A stretch of DNA of 64,000 nt from Granulicella sp. dw_53 (GCF_018449545.1 NZ_JAAVUR010000016.1:1-64000); one strand, 5' to 3'; counted from the first letter of the stretch, positions 1-11,848 are shown. Notes: a model not told the origin generated them from the sequence alone. Made by a program: numbers and translations.

Positions 1-66
1 GTGGGGGTGCAAGTGAGGGTCGGTGTTAGTGAAGGTTGGTACTAGTAAAAGTGGGTGCTAGTAAGA
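1..66. repeat. 16-bp degenerate tandem repeat downstream of pyrC
   Basis: Three consecutive 16-base units start at 19, 35 and 51 and share the pattern GT-B-GGT-RY-TAGT-R-A-R-A. A weaker fourth unit may occupy 1-18. The block sits just past the pyrC stop codon on the minus strand, so it belongs to the 3' flank of the pyr operon. I see no open frame and no terminator in it. The periodicity is seen directly; any function is unknown. Confidence 0.6.
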
Positions 67-100
67 AGTGAAGGGTGGTCAGTGTGCCGCTGGGAAGGGC

Positions 101-1456
<1,356 letters not shown>

Positions 1457-1554
1457 GGTGTGGGGCGCTGATTTGCTGGAGCTTCACGGCGAAACTTTGA
1501 GAACGAGTCACCAGAACTCTTGTGGAAGGGTAAGGAATGCGGTTCGCTTCGCGA

Positions 1555-1606
1555 ATGCCTACCTTAGCGACGATAAAACTGTCGCGAAGATGGGGCACCC
1601 GGCTGG
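1555..1606. repeat. Interspersed intergenic repeat, copy 1
   Basis: Between pyrC and pyrB lies a stretch that reads tgcctaccttagcgacg, then a run ending in gatggggcaccc. A related stretch in the opposite orientation occurs at about 7624-7672, after murJ. Phrases of this kind are familiar as intergenic repeats in Terriglobia genomes. Nothing coding is seen. Confidence 0.45.
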
Positions 1607-1615
1607 CGGTGGCGG

Positions 1616-2572
1616 TCAAGCCTGGGCTCCGAGGGCACGGACGAGCAGGGCGGAGCGGATAGCGAGGCCGTTGGCGACCTGGTCGAGGATGGCGGACTGG
1701 GGGCCGTCGGCTACTTCGCCGGAGATTTCGAGGCCACGGACCATGGGGCCGGGGTGGAGGACCAAGGCTTGGGGGGCGTGGGTGACGAGCCGGGACTCGT
1801 TGAGCTGGAAGTGGTCGATGTAGTGGGCCAGATCAAGGTCGAGGCCGGCGAGACGCTCCTTTTGGATGCGGAGCATCATGACGATCTGGGAGCGGCTGAG
1901 GGCCTGGTCGAAATCGCGGGTGATTTCGATGTCGTCTGAGAGGCCGTGGGCGGTCTCGGGCAGGAGAGGCTCGGGGCCACAGAGGATGACGTGTGCGCCG
2001 AGGCGGGGGAGGAGCATGGCGTTGGAGCGGGCGACGCGGGAGTGGAGGATGTCCCCAGTGATGGTGATGGTGAGGCCGGAGAGGGACTTTGCGTGGACCG
2101 TAGAGGGGTCGAGGTGGAGGCGGGTGAGGATGGTGCGGAGATCAAGGAGGGCCTGGGAGGGGTGCTGGGCCATGCCGTCTCCGGCGTTGAGGACGGGGAG
2201 GCCAGTGGCTCGGGCAAGCAGGAAGGGCGAGCCGGAGGAGGGGTGGCGGAGGATAATGCACTCGGCTCCGAGGGCGCGGAGGGTGAGGCCGGTGTCCTTG
2301 AGGGACTCGCCCTTTTCGATGGAGGATGATTTGTCGCTGACGAGGGTAGTGGTGGCTCCGAGGGATTTAGCCGCGAGCTCGAAGGAGGTGCGGGTGCGGG
2401 TGCTGGACTCGTAGAAGAGGAGAGCGATGCGGCGGCCGGTGAGGATGGCGGATCGCTGTGGGACAGGGAGGCTAGCGAGGTGCGTGGTGAGGGAGAGGAT
2501 CGAGGCTACTTCTGAAATGGGGAGGCCGTCGATGGTGAGGAGGGAGCCGGAGTGGGGCGTGGCAGAGATCAT
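1616..2572 (-). CDS. pyrB: Aspartate carbamoyltransferase catalytic subunit
   Basis: Transfers the carbamoyl group from carbamoyl phosphate to aspartate, the committed step of pyrimidine synthesis. The 318-residue protein carries the carbamoyl-phosphate loop STRTRTSFE near residue 56, the HPSQALLDL motif near residue 137, and HPGPMVRG near residue 274, all diagnostic of ATCase. Length is normal. No pyrI regulatory chain is seen nearby, which fits the PyrB/PyrC type found with PyrR. It lies 136 bases after pyrR and 159 bases before pyrC, so it is probably co-transcribed with both. Confidence 0.96.
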   Translation of the reverse strand: MISATPHSGSLLTIDGLPISEVASILSLTTHLASLPVPQRSAILTGRRIALLFYESSTRTRTSFELAAKSLGATTTLVSDKSSSIEKGESLKDTGLTLRALGAECIILRHPSSGSPFLLARATGLPVLNAGDGMAQHPSQALLDLRTILTRLHLDPSTVHAKSLSGLTITITGDILHSRVARSNAMLLPRLGAHVILCGPEPLLPETAHGLSDDIEITRDFDQALSRSQIVMMLRIQKERLAGLDLDLAHYIDHFQLNESRLVTHAPQALVLHPGPMVRGLEISGEVADGPQSAILDQVANGLAIRSALLVRALGAQA

Positions 2573-2635
2573 GAAGGGGCTCGGGCGGCTTGGGATGGGT
2601 TCCTGGAGATTGGTGCAGGTACGGGCGAACCGCAG

Positions 2636-2661
2636 GTCCTTCGACTTCGCTCAGGATGACA
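2636..2661. repeat. Short 'ttcgacttcgctcaggatgac' intergenic repeat
   Basis: In the pyrR-pyrB gap the sequence contains the well-known short palindromic-like phrase reading, in one frame, SFDFAQDD. It occurs in the spacers of many bacterial genomes. Only one copy is seen in this window. It is noted as a repeat and not a gene. Confidence 0.4.
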
Positions 2662-2708
2662 CTGTTTTGAGGTTGCTGGGTTTGTTGTTGGTTTGAGATT
2701 GCTGGTTT

Positions 2709-3296
2709 CTAGTCTACGAGTTCCACGAGGAGGACTTGTTCCTGGCCGTCGACTTCGTTGAGTTTGACCTCGATGATCTCGCGGCTGGAGGTGGGAATCG
2801 AGCGGCCGGTGAAGGTGGCCTGGATGGGAAGCTCGCGGTGGCCGCGGTCGATGAGGACGAGGAGCTGGACGGACTTGGGACGGCCGTGGTCGAAGAGGGC
2901 GTCGAGGGCGGCGCGGATGGTGCGGCCGGTGTAGAGAACGTCGTCCATGAGGACGATGTCGCGGCCGTTGACGTCGAAGCCTACGTCGCCGGGGGTGACG
3001 GTGGGGCGGGGGCCGGCGGTGGAGAGGTCGTCGCGGTAGAAGCTGATGTCGAGTGTGCCGACGTCAACGGGGTGCTTCTCGATCTTTTCGATGAGTGCGC
3101 CGAGGCGCTTGGCCAGGGGGACGCCGCGGCGCTTGATGCCGACGAGTCCCAGGTTGGAACCGCCGTCATTCTTTTCTACGATCTCGTGGGCGAGGCGGAC
3201 GAGGGTCCGTTCGATCTCGGAGGCCGACATGAGGCGGCCCTTTTCGCGGAGCCTAGGGGACTTGAGTGGGGTGCTGGGCGTCGTGGAGTCAGTCAT
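2709..3296 (-). CDS. pyrR: Bifunctional pyr operon regulator / uracil phosphoribosyltransferase
   Basis: PyrR binds pyr mRNA in response to UMP and also has weak uracil phosphoribosyltransferase activity. The 195-residue protein has the phosphoribosyltransferase fold signature: VLMDDVLYTGRT near residue 115 is the PRPP-binding loop, and the N-terminal part has the RLAHEIVEKN and GIKRRGVPLA segments typical of PyrR. It is the first pyr gene of the run. I could not find a convincing PyrR attenuator in the short leader (3297-3351), so mRNA control of this operon is inferred from the family only. Confidence 0.94.
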   Translation of the reverse strand: MTDSTTPSTPLKSPRLREKGRLMSASEIERTLVRLAHEIVEKNDGGSNLGLVGIKRRGVPLAKRLGALIEKIEKHPVDVGTLDISFYRDDLSTAGPRPTVTPGDVGFDVNGRDIVLMDDVLYTGRTIRAALDALFDHGRPKSVQLLVLIDRGHRELPIQATFTGRSIPTSSREIIEVKLNEVDGQEQVLLVELVD

Positions 3297-3351
3297 GGTG
3301 ATTGGGGTGATGATACCAGCAGGGGCAGGGGTGATGGGAGGGGGCTGAGCT

Positions 3352-4047
3352 TCAGGCGGCAGGGGTGCGGCGGGTGCGGAAGAGACCGCCGACGGCCCCG
3401 CCTACGGTGGAGAGGAAGAGAAGCAGAAGCGCGAGCATGGCGATGCCGGTGAGCATCATGCCGGCGCGGAACTCGGGGGTCAGGAAGTAGTGCAGCAGCT
3501 CGGGCGAGGTGGGGTTGGCAGCGGCGGCGTGCTCGATCTGGGTGCGCATCTGCTGGGCGAGCTCGGCGTCGAAGGCGGCCATGGAGTGGAGGCTGAAGCG
3601 AGCGATAAGACCGGCGATGGCCATCGAAATAGCCAGGCAGACGACCAGCGAGATTCCGACGATAAGACCGATGCGTGCGCCGACGGAGGCGTTCATGCGG
3701 GCGCGGGGGCGGCGGCGCTGGTAGAGGGTCAGGGTGAGGATCGAGGCAGTGAGGATGGTGAGGGTGCTGAGGGGCGAGACCAGCGGCACGCGGGTCGCCA
3801 CCAGGCTAAGGACAGAGGCGATGCCTGCGACCAGCGCGGCACAGCGGATGGCGGTCTTCCATTCGATCAACTGGGGGTGCGGAGGTGGGGGTGCGCCGGT
3901 GGTCTCGGAGGAATCGGCGTCCGGGGCGAGGATGGGGCGATCGTACTCCTGGAGGTAGAGCTGGGGTGAGCCGCAATGAGGGCAGAAGGGGGTGACTTCA
4001 TCTCCGCGGGGGAGATCACCGCCGCAACGATGGCAATGTTCTTGCAT
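3352..4047 (-). CDS. Zinc-ribbon membrane protein of unknown function
   Basis: The 231-residue protein opens with a zinc ribbon: CHRCGG at residues 5-10 and CPHCGS at residues 22-27. A polar linker follows and then four hydrophobic segments, at roughly 67-85, 88-107, 123-150 and 195-222. The ribbon should face the cytoplasm. It lies 55 bases upstream of pyrR on the same strand and could share a transcript with it, though no pyrimidine role is evident. No family with known function is recognised. Confidence 0.8.
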   Translation of the reverse strand: MQEHCHRCGGDLPRGDEVTPFCPHCGSPQLYLQEYDRPILAPDADSSETTGAPPPPHPQLIEWKTAIRCAALVAGIASVLSLVATRVPLVSPLSTLTILTASILTLTLYQRRRPRARMNASVGARIGLIVGISLVVCLAISMAIAGLIARFSLHSMAAFDAELAQQMRTQIEHAAAANPTSPELLHYFLTPEFRAGMMLTGIAMLALLLLFLSTVGGAVGGLFRTRRTPAA

Positions 4048-4120
4048 ATCTAGAAGCTACGCGACGAAGAAGAGTGGGGCAAGGAGCCGGTCCGGTAACC
4101 GAAGGCGCAGTCCGCGGCCG

Positions 4121-4732
4121 TTACTGCTTGAAATCACCCTTATCGTCGCCAAGTGTAATGTGGCCCGGCAGATCCAGAGCAACCAGGCCCAATTTGGTAC
4201 CGCTACCCTCGGGATCGATCGCTACGATGTGCTGATGGAGCTTGGAGCCCGCCTTGAGCTCCATTTTACCGGAGACCTCGTCGCCAGCGGAGACGTGGCT
4301 CTCCTTGTCGTTGTCGCAGCCCAGGCCCTCCGCGGTACGGGTGGGGGTTCCGACGGGCTTGTTGTTGGAGCACTGGATGACATCGCCGTAACGGCCCAGG
4401 GCCTTACGGTAGAAGGCCGCGACCTGGCTGGGGGCGTCGGGGGTGCGGTAGCTGGCGGCTTTGACGCGGAGCTGGAAGTTTCCGAAGCTCAGGTTGACGT
4501 CGGCGGCGCCGTTGTCCTTGTCCTTCTTTTTGACGATCTCCGCGCCAGGGTAGGGGGGCAGGCCGATGCCGTCGATGACGACGGAGTCGTTGGTCTTGAC
4601 GGACATGCCGCCGAAGGGGGTGGCGATCTTTACGTTATCGTTTTCGCCGCGCTTGTCCGATTCGATACGGCAGCCGAGGGTGATCGTCAGGGTGAGCAGA
4701 GCCGCAGTAGCCAGAGTTCGTCTTAAATTCAT
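4121..4732 (-). CDS. Putative secreted lipoprotein
   Basis: A 203-residue protein with a short basic N-terminus (MNLRRT), a hydrophobic core and a TLGC site near residue 21. This is close to a lipobox, but with Leu at -2 and Thr at -3 it is not canonical. The rest is soluble, with a PPYPGAEIVKKKD segment and a central YRTPDAPSQVAAFYRKAL region that resembles lipoproteins and secreted proteins of acidobacteria. No domain with known function is recognised. It precedes the zinc-ribbon gene on the same strand by 73 bases. Confidence 0.8.
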   Translation of the reverse strand: MNLRRTLATAALLTLTITLGCRIESDKRGENDNVKIATPFGGMSVKTNDSVVIDGIGLPPYPGAEIVKKKDKDNGAADVNLSFGNFQLRVKAASYRTPDAPSQVAAFYRKALGRYGDVIQCSNNKPVGTPTRTAEGLGCDNDKESHVSAGDEVSGKMELKAGSKLHQHIVAIDPEGSGTKLGLVALDLPGHITLGDDKGDFKQ

Positions 4733-4933
4733 GATTCCACCCCTCGAGAAAGCAGCTTCGAGTAACGATACGCTGTCGCGGGGAGGGATGTTCCGTTTAC
4801 GCAGGCGGGTGGAGGGAATAAAAGGTGACGGGAGGGCTCGAATTGTGCACTGGAGCGGAGGCAGAGGTGGCCTATACTTTATGCAGAGCGGGTATTTTGG
4901 CCGTCGCCGGGCGTAGGCGATCTCGCAGGCGGC

Positions 4934-5503
4934 GTGAAGATGGAGTCATCTGGCATGGCGCAGCATGAGCCAATCCGCAGGCGTACTTCGGCGAGCTCGG
5001 AGATTCCGGATAAGCTTTACTTCCGGATCGGCGAGGTGGCGAGGTTGTGCGAGGTGCCGTCTTATGTGCTGCGGTTCTGGGAGAGCGAGTTTCCCCAGTT
5101 GCGGCCGAACAAGGGCGGGACGGGACAGAGACTCTACCGGCGTCGGGATGTAGAGACAGCGCTTCGGATTAAATGCCTGCTCTATGACGAGGGATATACG
5201 ATCCCCGGGGCCCGGCAGGCGATCAAGAGCGAGATGAAGCAGAGCACCTCCCAGTTAGCGCTGGCGATGCCAGAAGGCGCCGGAGGCGTCGACGAGCAGC
5301 GGCTGCGCAAGCTGCACAAGGAGATGAAGGATCTGCTGGCGATGCTCTCGAAGCCGGCGAGCGCGCGGGGAGCGGTGACACCGTTCCGGCAGCCCAAGGC
5401 ACCCCGCCTTGCTGGACTGCGAACAAGCCTGGAGAGCAGGGACGTGGGGAAAGATCTATTCGGCTCAAATATCGACGGAAATCTCAGTCCCAGGGAAGAC
5501 TGA
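4934..5503 (+). CDS. MerR-family transcriptional regulator
   Basis: A 189-residue DNA-binding protein. The N-terminal winged helix reads YFRIGEVARLCEVPSYVLRF followed by WESEF and a QRLYRRRDVE wing, the standard MerR layout at residues 29-100. The C-terminal part (about 115-189) is helical, then low-complexity. There is no cysteine cluster, so it is unlikely to be a metal or redox sensor. A GTG at 4934 and an ATG at 4940 are both possible starts, and an AGGCGG lies just upstream. It is similar in size to the HspR/YcgE-like MerR proteins of acidobacteria. Its target is unknown. Confidence 0.9.
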   Translation: MKMESSGMAQHEPIRRRTSASSEIPDKLYFRIGEVARLCEVPSYVLRFWESEFPQLRPNKGGTGQRLYRRRDVETALRIKCLLYDEGYTIPGARQAIKSEMKQSTSQLALAMPEGAGGVDEQRLRKLHKEMKDLLAMLSKPASARGAVTPFRQPKAPRLAGLRTSLESRDVGKDLFGSNIDGNLSPRED

Positions 5504-5559
5504 AGACGCCCCCATTGCATCAGACAAACTGATAGCAGAAAATAATTCAGGCCCGAACG

Positions 5560-5892
5560 ATGACCCTCCCTGGCAGCAGTTCACTGAAGCGAAGATCGAT
5601 GCATCAGCCCTCTTTTTCCTCCTACGAGGAGAGTCTGATTCCTGTCGCCAGTGTAGCGCGCCAAATTGCGATTCAATGCAAGTTCTGCCGGTCGCAGGGG
5701 TTCCGGCGAAGCACGCTGCGGATGGAAGATCTGAAGTATCTCTTCTTGATGCGTTATCCGGTGCGATGCCTGCGATGCAGCAAGCGGCAGAGGGTGAGCT
5801 TCACGGTGGCTCGCATCTCTGAGCCTTCGCGTGCCAAGCAGCGGAAGGCCAGGCATAAGGCAGCGCGAGAGAAGGCCCGTCAGGGACGTTGA
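5560..5892 (+). CDS. Small CxxC-CxxC zinc-ribbon-like protein
   Basis: A protein of up to 110 residues with two cysteine pairs, CKFC and CLRC, about 30 residues apart, which suggests a zinc knuckle. The tail is very basic (RAKQRKARHKAAREKARQ) and could bind nucleic acid or ribosomes. An internal ATG at 5599 is an alternative start. It lies between the MerR gene and murJ on the same strand. No family is recognised. The cysteine pairs are seen; the function is unknown. Confidence 0.55.
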   Translation: MTLPGSSSLKRRSMHQPSFSSYEESLIPVASVARQIAIQCKFCRSQGFRRSTLRMEDLKYLFLMRYPVRCLRCSKRQRVSFTVARISEPSRAKQRKARHKAAREKARQGR

Positions 5893-5990
5893 AGGCTCGT
5901 CCTGAAGTCACTGGGTAGTTCCGTCGATCAATCCAAGGTGCGCGACCGTAGAATGGTGGAGCGGAAGCTTCTCTGCGAGACGATACCCTT

Positions 5991-7592
5991 TTGAGCGAGC
6001 CACTCCTCTCCAATCCGATCCCTGTGCTGCCGGCGAGACGCAGCCTGCTGGGGATGCTGCGGCCCTCGGCGACGCATACGGCTTTCTCGGCGACGTTGCT
6101 GCTGATGGCTTCGAACATACTGTCTGGCATGCTGGGGCTGGTGCGGACGAAGTACATCGCGCTGCTGTTCGGCGCGGGCACGGTGACGGATGCGTACTAC
6201 GCCGCGTTCCAACTGCCGGACATGATCAATTACTTCCTGGTGGGGGGAGTGGCTTCGGTCTCGCTGGTGACGATTCTGAATCGCTACAAGCAGGCCGGCG
6301 ACGAGGCCGGTGGAGACCGGGCGCTTTCGGTTGTCCTGAACGGGATGTTGGTGGTGGTCACGCTCGGTGTCATTTTGGGAGAGATCTTCGCACCGGCGTT
6401 TACGCACGTCGCCTTTCGCGACTTCGACCCGGAGCGCGCAGCATTGTGTACCTCGCTGACGCGGATCATGCTGCCCGGCTCGCTCTTGTGGTTTGCGGGT
6501 GGAGTGCTTGGGGCGAAGCTGATGGCGCGGAAGATCTTTCTGTACCAGGCGGTGACGCCGCTGCTCTACAACGTCGGGATCATCGCCGGCGCGTTCTTCT
6601 TCTCGGCGCGGTTGGGAGCGTATTCGCTGGCGATTGGAGTGTTGGCGGGAGCGTTCGTTGGATCGTTGCTGATGAATGCCATAGGAGCATATCGAAGTGG
6701 CTTACGGTATCAGCCGATCTTCAATCTGCGCGATCCGGCGTTTCTGGAGTGGCTGCGGATGTCGCTGCCACTGATGATCGGCGTCTCGCTGGCGATGGCG
6801 GATAAGTGGATTCTGGCGTACTTTGCCTCTGGCGATACAGGCGGCATCTCGCGGATTAGCGTGGCGAAGACGTTGTTCAATGCGCCGATGGGGATTCTGG
6901 GGCAGGCGGCGGGGGTCGCTTCCCTGCCCTTCTTCGCGGCGCTCTTCAGCCAGGGCCGGTTGACGGACTTTGGAGCCGCGGTGAACCGTGCGACTTCGCG
7001 TGTGATCGCGGTGTCGTTGCTGGCGGCGGGCTGGATGGTGGCGCTGGCGGCGCCGATCGTGGATCTGATCCGCGGCGGGTCGTTCAGCCCCAAGGATGCG
7101 GCGGAGACGGCGAGCTACTTCGTAATCTTCGCACTCTCGATTGCGCTGTGGGCGGCGCAGGGGTTCTATGCGCGGGCGTTCTATGCGGCGGGCAATATGC
7201 GAGTACCAGCGATTACGGGCTGGGTGGTCACGCTGGTCTCGATTCCGATCTACAGCACGCTATTTCACCGCTTCGGGATCATTGGGCTGGCGGTTGCCTC
7301 CGATATCGGAATCCTTGCCCTAACGGTAACGCTGGCGGTGCAGTTAAGCCGACGGGGCCTGGTTCCCTTGAGCGGGATGGAGGGTGGCGAGTTGGGGCGC
7401 GCTTTGCTGGCCGCCTGTGCGGGATTTCTGGGAGCCGCGGCTTGCGTGCGCTATCTGCATGTGCCACGAGGGCATATGGGGGATGTGTTGATGATTGGCG
7501 CGGGCACGATAGTTTGGGGAGGGCTTGGTTTGGGGGTATTGGTGGCGATGGGGTCGAAGCTGCCAGGGCAGATTCTTCGGCGCAAAGGTTAG
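5991..7592 (+). CDS. murJ: Lipid II flippase MurJ (MviN)
   Basis: A 533-residue polytopic inner-membrane protein of the MOP exporter superfamily that moves lipid II across the membrane for peptidoglycan assembly. About 14 hydrophobic segments fill the chain. The N-terminal block LLMASNILSGMLGLVRTKYI and the following TDAYYAAFQLPDMI are characteristic of MurJ, as is the later YARAFYAAGNMRVPA segment. Length is normal. The frame opens with TTG at 5991. No partner cell-wall genes are adjacent. Confidence 0.93.
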   Translation: MSEPLLSNPIPVLPARRSLLGMLRPSATHTAFSATLLLMASNILSGMLGLVRTKYIALLFGAGTVTDAYYAAFQLPDMINYFLVGGVASVSLVTILNRYKQAGDEAGGDRALSVVLNGMLVVVTLGVILGEIFAPAFTHVAFRDFDPERAALCTSLTRIMLPGSLLWFAGGVLGAKLMARKIFLYQAVTPLLYNVGIIAGAFFFSARLGAYSLAIGVLAGAFVGSLLMNAIGAYRSGLRYQPIFNLRDPAFLEWLRMSLPLMIGVSLAMADKWILAYFASGDTGGISRISVAKTLFNAPMGILGQAAGVASLPFFAALFSQGRLTDFGAAVNRATSRVIAVSLLAAGWMVALAAPIVDLIRGGSFSPKDAAETASYFVIFALSIALWAAQGFYARAFYAAGNMRVPAITGWVVTLVSIPIYSTLFHRFGIIGLAVASDIGILALTVTLAVQLSRRGLVPLSGMEGGELGRALLAACAGFLGAAACVRYLHVPRGHMGDVLMIGAGTIVWGGLGLGVLVAMGSKLPGQILRRKG

Positions 7593-7623
7593 GTTCCCCG
7601 CCGAGTCGGTGCTTACGGTTGGC

Positions 7624-7680
7624 TTCGCCCGATGCCCACCCTGCGACGATTAGACGGCCGCAAAGGTAGGCACCAGCTAT
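7624..7680. repeat. Interspersed intergenic repeat, copy 2 (inverted)
   Basis: Read on the minus strand this spacer gives ctggtgcctacctttgcgg, then a run with gggtgggcatc. It resembles the element between pyrC and pyrB, where tgcctacctt is also followed by a ggggcacc-like end. It lies between the converging murJ and iscX genes. Two copies in one window suggest a dispersed repeat family. Confidence 0.4.
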
Positions 7681-7702
7681 CTATGGTTTTGCTGTAGTGG
7701 AT

Positions 7703-7918
7703 TTACTTGGCGTCTTCGTACTCTTCATTCCATGCGGCCTGAATGGCTTCTAGGACGCCTTCGTTCGATTTGGCGGGATCGCCGATGAAGCCGGGGAGCT
7801 CAGTGACGTAGCGGTGGAGATCTGTGAAGCGAACGGTGTAAGGTTCGACTGCGGGGAATTTTTCCTGGAGTTGGATGCCGATCTCTTCGGTGTCGGTCCA
7901 GTCGATTTCGCGGGGCAT
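7703..7918 (-). CDS. iscX: Fe-S assembly protein IscX
   Basis: A 71-residue acidic protein. The opening IDWTDTEEIGIQLQEKFP and the ending EGVLEAIQAAWNEEY are the family signature, together with the central VRFTDLHRYV block. IscX binds IscS and adjusts the rate of Fe-S cluster synthesis, probably with bound iron. In many bacteria it is the last isc gene. Here it is on the same strand as the other isc genes but stands alone, about 1.5 kb beyond fdx. Confidence 0.93.
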   Translation of the reverse strand: MPREIDWTDTEEIGIQLQEKFPAVEPYTVRFTDLHRYVTELPGFIGDPAKSNEGVLEAIQAAWNEEYEDAK

Positions 7919-7977
7919 GGCTTAGTCCTCTGGATGCTAGTTTACCTCTGCCGCGCCGGAGAGAGAGATCTGTCGGG

Positions 7978-8844
7978 ATGAGGGCGACGGTGCATCCAAA
8001 GGGTGTGATTTCTTATAGTGCTTCGATGCTGCGGCGGGAGTTAAGCGCGAGGGGGCAAGTGTTGGCGCGGACTGAGAAGTTGTTGCATGAGCTCTCGCCT
8101 GGGTCGAGTCCGGTGGTGATGTTCGGGCGGGACGAGGCGGGACGGCATGGCAACTTTCATCCGGCCTCGTACCAGGGCATCTGCGCGAATCCGGAGTGGG
8201 CGCGGCGTCTGACCAAGGTCCATACGGCTTCCAGGCGGGTGAGGGCGAGGGCAGATTGGCAGTGGATGGAGTTGGATTCCGTGAACAGCTCGGATGCACT
8301 GCTAATGAATATCTTCTGCCATCCGGGTGTGGCTTCGGGCGATGGACTTCTGCCTGCTGTGGCGCGGCTGTTAGGTGTCGATGCTGCGAGTCAGCCGTGT
8401 TTCGGGATTCGTCCTGGCGTTCCCTTGAAGAGTGGCCGTGTGGATACGACGGAGATCGATATGCGCCTGGGGGATCTATTTTTGGAGGCGAAGCTGACGG
8501 AGACGGGCTTTCAGCAGTCGCGGCCCAGATTGATCGAGCGGTACCGGGACTTCGAGGCGGTCTTCGATGTGAGCCGGTTGCCTTGGACGCCGGTGGGAAT
8601 GGTGCAAGGATATCAACTGATCCGCAATGTGTTGGCCGCGTATGCGAGCGAGGCAGCGTTCTGCGTGCTGTGCGACGGACGGCGGAGAGACCTGGTGGAG
8701 ATGTGGTATTCGGTGATGGCGGCTGTGCATGCTCCGGCGTTTGCGTGGCGGCTGAAGCTACTGACGTGGCAGGAGCTCGCGGGCAGTCTTCCGAGCGACC
8801 TGCAGCGGTTTCTCGATGCGAAGTATGGGATCGTGCAGGGTTGA
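7978..8844 (+). CDS. Putative PD-(D/E)xK nuclease (PGN_0703-like)
   Basis: A 288-residue protein. The segment TEIDMRLGDLFLEAKLTE near residues 161-178 fits the beta-hairpin of a PD-(D/E)xK nuclease (Asp, then Glu-x-Lys). The overall pattern resembles proteins annotated as PGN_0703 family putative restriction endonucleases, which I recall only in outline. There is no signal peptide or membrane segment. No methyltransferase is adjacent, so it would be a solitary nuclease. It sits between iscX and the fdx side of the ISC region on the opposite strand, as if inserted there. The nuclease role is inference from one motif. Confidence 0.6.
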   Translation: MRATVHPKGVISYSASMLRRELSARGQVLARTEKLLHELSPGSSPVVMFGRDEAGRHGNFHPASYQGICANPEWARRLTKVHTASRRVRARADWQWMELDSVNSSDALLMNIFCHPGVASGDGLLPAVARLLGVDAASQPCFGIRPGVPLKSGRVDTTEIDMRLGDLFLEAKLTETGFQQSRPRLIERYRDFEAVFDVSRLPWTPVGMVQGYQLIRNVLAAYASEAAFCVLCDGRRRDLVEMWYSVMAAVHAPAFAWRLKLLTWQELAGSLPSDLQRFLDAKYGIVQG

Positions 8845-8855
8845 GCTAAGTCCGT

Positions 8856-9338
8856 CTAGGGAGCGCGATAGAGGGTCGGGCCTGCGAGGAAGTCCAGCTT
8901 CGAACCAACGGCCGAGCCAGCGATACCACCGAAGATAACGCCCAGGGCGGTCGCGAGATGGGGGTCTTCCTGGCTCCTGGAACTGGCATCGACTGCCGCT
9001 CCAATACCTGCTCCAGCACCAGCGCCGATCGCTGCACCAGCGAGCAGCGAGAGCGGCTTGCGGGAGAGCTTGATGGAGGTGATCTCCTGCCTGGTGAAGT
9101 GCAGAGTCTGGGTGGCACGGATAAAGAAGTGGCTGCGGGTCTGAGTACAGGTGAGGGAGTCCGCTTCCGCGGAGACAAAGCTGCAGATGGCGGGACGATG
9201 TTGCGATGCGATGTGCAACATCGTCCCTGGATCGATCTGTTGGACGCGGGTCCAGTCCGATCCAGCATGCGCCTGTGCCTGCAGCGCACTAGGCGCAGTA
9301 ATAGCAAAGAGAAGAAGGAGTGCCGATACGATCTTCAT
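8856..9338 (-). CDS. Secreted protein with glycine-zipper segment
   Basis: A 160-residue protein with a clear signal peptide (MKIVSALLLLFAITAPSALQAQA), probably cut after QAQA near residue 23. The middle has a conserved-looking beta-rich part with two cysteines (CSFVS and LTCTQ). Then come two glycine/alanine stretches, AGAAIGAGAGAGIGAAVDA near residue 112 and FGGIAGSAVGSK near 138, typical of glycine-zipper envelope proteins. It lies 56 bases after fdx on the same strand. Its function is unknown. Confidence 0.8.
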   Translation of the reverse strand: MKIVSALLLLFAITAPSALQAQAHAGSDWTRVQQIDPGTMLHIASQHRPAICSFVSAEADSLTCTQTRSHFFIRATQTLHFTRQEITSIKLSRKPLSLLAGAAIGAGAGAGIGAAVDASSRSQEDPHLATALGVIFGGIAGSAVGSKLDFLAGPTLYRAP

Positions 9339-9394
9339 CTGGAGGAGAGGCTCTTGCTGTGTGATTTTGAAAGGCTCTTGGCAGTGATTCTATG

Positions 9395-9823
9395 TTAGCT
9401 GCCGGGCCCGTGGGAGGGCTTGCCCTCTTGCACGTAGTTGCGGTTCCACTTCGGGATCTCTACGACGTAAGTGCCTGGCTTTTCGATGACCGCCTGACAG
9501 CCAAGGCGGCTGTTGAGCTGGATGTCGGCGGCGGTCTCCATACGGTCGAGCTCGAGGTCTTCAGCCTCGCTGAGGCCAGAAGCGCCCTCTTTGACGTGGA
9601 TGTGGCAGGTGGTGCAGGCGCAGACTCCTCCACAGGCGTGGTCGAGGAAGATGCCGTAGTTCTCGGCGACGTCAAGGAAGCTCATCGGCAGACCATGTCC
9701 CTCGTAGGGGAGGGTGTCGAAGGGGAACTCCACGGTGCGATTCTGGGGAAGGAAGGTGACGCGAACCATGCCTTCGGCTGCGGGTTTTAAGGTATCTACT
9801 GGTTCTTGTTGAATCTGGGACAT
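9395..9823 (-). CDS. fdx: ISC-type [2Fe-2S] ferredoxin
   Basis: Adrenodoxin-type ferredoxin that supplies electrons for Fe-S cluster assembly on IscU. The 142-residue protein has the cluster motif CGGVCACTTC near residue 60 (Cys-x5-Cys-x2-Cys plus the distant Cys in LGCQAV near 107). It ends with a polar tail of a few residues. It begins 3 bases after the hscA stop codon, so the two genes are tightly coupled. The C-terminal KWNRNYVQEGKP is an extension beyond the shortest family members. Confidence 0.94.
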   Translation of the reverse strand: MSQIQQEPVDTLKPAAEGMVRVTFLPQNRTVEFPFDTLPYEGHGLPMSFLDVAENYGIFLDHACGGVCACTTCHIHVKEGASGLSEAEDLELDRMETAADIQLNSRLGCQAVIEKPGTYVVEIPKWNRNYVQEGKPSHGPGS

Positions 9824-9826
9824 GGG

Positions 9827-11848
<2,022 letters not shown>

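Noticed and set aside
3297..3351. Possible PyrR attenuator before pyrR
   Set aside because: The leader is short and C-rich with no competing stems or T-run that I could draw.
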